A DNA stretch of 16,042 bases from Peptococcaceae bacterium (GTDB lineage: Bacteria > Bacillota > Peptococcia > Peptococcales > Peptococcaceae), in contig CAAEKP010000029.1 in assembly GCA_900756555.1 (NCBI GenBank), forward strand, positions 1-16,042, in the 5' to 3' direction. The notes beneath the pieces are model-generated. The model was not told the DNA's origin, searched no databases, and saw only the letters and a program-made list of their open reading frames with translations. Positions within the stretch are counted from its first letter, which is position 1, and the number at the start of each line of letters is the position of its first letter. Of this stretch, positions 15,061 through 16,042 are shown piece after piece. The position numbers were made by a program, and so were the translations under genes.

Positions 15061-15090
15061 GAAAAGAGCCTCCAACCCTATTATCTGCTA

Positions 15091-15128
15091 TAAAAAAACA
15101 GCAATTATGGCTCATACATAATTGCTGT
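15091..15128 (-). terminator. Rho-independent terminator of the XRE-type gene
   Basis: A perfect 12-bp stem, ACAGCAATTATG (15098-15109) and CATAATTGCTGT (15117-15128), with a 7-base loop, is followed on the minus strand by seven T (plus-strand A15092-A15098). It begins 8 bases after the stop codon of the XRE gene and insulates the fab-acc operon from upstream transcription. Confidence 0.95.
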
Positions 15129-15135
15129 GTAATGA

Positions 15136-15345
15136 CTAAGATTCTTTTAATAATTCAGATAATGTTAATCCTGTGCTGTGCGCCAGCTTGTCTAAGGTCT
15201 CCAATGAGGCTGATACTTCACCCCTTTCAATCTTGCCGTAGCCACGGGTACTTAAATCTGCACGCGCTGCCAACTCTTCCTGTGAAATTTTGTTTTGTCT
15301 GCGGTAGCTTTTCAAATTTTGTCCTAACACTAATTTTCCAATCAT
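15136..15345 (-). CDS. Small XRE-family helix-turn-helix regulator
   Basis: A 69-residue protein made almost entirely of one HTH_3 (Cro/C1) domain: LGQNLKSYRRQNKISQEELAARADLSTRGYGKIERGEVSASLETLDKLAHSTGLTLSELL (about 7-66). There is no added sensor or peptidase domain, so it probably acts as a dimeric repressor. AAAGGGGG stands 7 bases before the ATG. A weak promoter candidate (TGGAAG at 15395-15400, 17 bp, TACAAT at 15372-15377) and the palindrome at 15401-15414 lie upstream. It has its own terminator and its target is unknown; similar stand-alone regulators occur in prophage remnants and in toxin-antitoxin or restriction-modification control, but no partner gene is within the window. Confidence 0.9.
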   Translation of the reverse strand: MIGKLVLGQNLKSYRRQNKISQEELAARADLSTRGYGKIERGEVSASLETLDKLAHSTGLTLSELLKES

Positions 15346-15400
15346 AATCTTGCCCCCTTTCTACACTCACTATTGTAGGAATTATTTTGCATTTCTTCCA

Positions 15401-15414
15401 TGAACCAAGGTTCA
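15401..15414. promoter_or_regulatory. Palindrome upstream of the XRE gene, possible operator
   Basis: TGAACC-AA-GGTTCA has perfect 6-base arms and lies immediately upstream of the weak -35 candidate of the XRE gene. Small Cro/C1-type regulators commonly bind such short dyads and control their own expression. No second copy was seen near the gene. Confidence 0.4.
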
Positions 15415-15559
15415 GATTTTAAAGATTTTTTTGCTTTAGACAGTGTTTTTTATATATTTCTATTGTGTACACTTTTTTCTGATATGTAAATATTAGGTTT
15501 TTGATATATTGTTGATCTATTCATCCATAAAAATAGACCTGTTTTATTTTACTTATTCA

Positions 15560-15606
15560 TTATAGTCGGTCTGCTATATACTTTGCAATATCCACACGCT
15601 ATTCTG
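15560..15606. repeat. Direct repeat copy A (47 bp; 26-bp core at 15581-15606)
   Basis: This 47-bp segment, beginning TTATAGTCGG and containing TATACTTTGC and TCCACACGCTA, matches the segment at 15946-15992 at 38 of 47 positions without gaps. Its last 26 bases also recur at 15720-15745. Confidence 0.75.
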
Positions 15607-15719
15607 CGAATGCAATTTTCCGTAATGCTAAAAGCGTCAGGCATCAGCGCAGAAAAGCGCGCTAGCGACGTACCGTTGACGGGTAGAGGCAATATTTATG
15701 TAAGCATGAGCCTGTTGCA

Positions 15720-15745
15720 TTTTGCAACATTCATACGCTATTCTG
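15720..15745. repeat. Direct repeat copy B (26-bp core)
   Basis: Only the 26-bp core is shared with copies A and C (TTTGCAA, then ACGCTATTCTG conserved with A). It overlaps the right arm of the TGTTGCA/TGCAACA hairpin at 15713-15729, and is followed by GGACATTT, as copy C is. Confidence 0.65.
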
Positions 15746-15945
15746 GACATTTTTACAGCTACTGCATTTTGGCCGATTCCGCAGCTACCCGACCAGAAGG
15801 GCGTCGGGCACTGGACAATGGGCAACAAGGCATCCCCTGTAGTGGGTATGTGATGTAGGTATGGCACCATGGCATACCGTTGGCACATAACACCAATATT
15901 ATGTATGAATGTAGCAATATCTGCCTGTTATACTTTGCCTGTCCG

Positions 15946-15992
15946 TTATAGTCGGGTATCTGTATACTTTGCACCGTCCACACGCTACTCTG
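15946..15992. repeat. Direct repeat copy C (47 bp; 26-bp core at 15967-15992)
   Basis: Gap-free match to copy A at 38 of 47 positions; the mismatches cluster in two patches (five at positions 11-17, three at 29-31), leaving the TTATAGTCGG, TATACTTTGC and TCCACACGCTA blocks intact. A further short TATACTTTGC lies at about 15929-15938, just before it. Confidence 0.75.
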
Positions 15993-16042
15993 GACATTTC
16001 TTTTCCTGTCCATCTTTGTCAGACTTCGTCTGCCACGATTAG

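Larger units (their letters stand above)
15346..16042. other. About 0.7 kb without a credible gene
   Basis: Apart from the XRE upstream region, this stretch shows no gene I can support. Short open frames exist on both strands, but they lack good ribosome sites, are Cys/Ser/Arg-rich in an unnatural way, and run through the repeats listed separately. Bases 15420-15560 are AT-rich. From 15560 onwards the DNA becomes GC-richer and full of inverted repeats: TGTTGCA/TGCAACA at 15713-15729, GGTATG/CATACC, and CCCGAC/GTCGGG. It resembles a dispersed non-coding repeat or a decayed element rather than a protein gene. Confidence 0.6.

Noticed and set aside
15583..15858. 91-codon open frame on the plus strand
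   Set aside because: It has no clear ribosome site, runs through direct repeat B and several hairpins, and its composition does not resemble a protein; overlapping frames on the other strand are equally open.
15637..16013. Two overlapping minus-strand open frames (about 83 and 84 codons)
   Set aside because: They translate the repeat units themselves (MSRIAYECCKMQ, NVQSSVWTVQS), have no good start signal, and look like spurious frames of a non-coding repeat.
15560..16042. Possible CRISPR array
   Set aside because: Only three diverged copies with unequal distances (139 and 247 bases between cores); no uniform spacers and no cas gene.

Overview
The window is a stretch of a bacterial chromosome in which every recognisable gene lies on the minus strand, so transcription runs from high to low coordinates. 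The gene order fabT-fabH-acpP-fabK-fabD-fabG-(fabK-like)-fabF-accB-fabZ-accC-accD-accA is the classic type II fatty acid synthesis (FASII) cluster of Bacillota, as in streptococci and many Clostridia/Negativicutes. FabK is used as the standard enoyl reductase rather than FabI. Strong GGAGG-type ribosome sites, a TTG start, moderate G+C and the lack of any oxygen-dependent desaturase fit an anaerobic member of the Bacillota. Negativicutes or Clostridia are my best guesses from gene content; I cannot fix the genus.

Layout in transcription order. (1) 15346-16042: about 0.7 kb without a credible gene, carrying three diverged copies of a 26-bp repeat and several short hairpins. (2) 15136-15345: a small XRE-type repressor gene ending in a textbook terminator (15091-15128). 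(3) 15000-15028: a perfect consensus sigma-A promoter (TTGACA, 17 bp, TATAAT) flanked by two similar 17-bp imperfect palindromes, the likely operators of the MarR-type regulator FabT, the first gene of the operon. (4) 14939 to 4293: thirteen closely packed genes, most overlapping or separated by fewer than 40 bases, that encode acetyl-CoA carboxylase (AccABCD), ACP, malonyl transfer (FabD), initiation (FabH), elongation (FabF), and reduction and dehydration (FabG, FabZ, FabK). (5) 4198-3704: a small secreted protein of unknown function with a possible promoter of its own, followed by a hairpin. (6) 3520-234: a three-gene unit pgi - LytR/CpsA/Psr (LCP) protein - WecG/TagA-type glycosyltransferase, with a candidate promoter at 3597-3625 and a strong terminator at 185-223. 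This unit links hexose phosphates to a cell-surface glycopolymer.

How the genes work together: AccB/AccC/AccD/AccA make malonyl-CoA, FabD loads it on ACP, FabH starts the chain, FabF extends it, FabG, FabZ and FabK complete each cycle, and FabT probably represses the set when long acyl chains accumulate. The most interesting gene is the second FabK-like protein between fabG and fabF (9533-10642). It is longer than FabK, keeps the active-site histidine motif, and adds a C-terminal cysteine quartet (C303, C307, C311, C319). This layout suggests a relative of Helicobacter FabX, a flavin and iron-sulphur acyl-ACP dehydrogenase/isomerase. It is therefore a candidate for the missing unsaturated fatty acid step in an operon that has no FabA, FabM or clear FabN. 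That assignment is inference.
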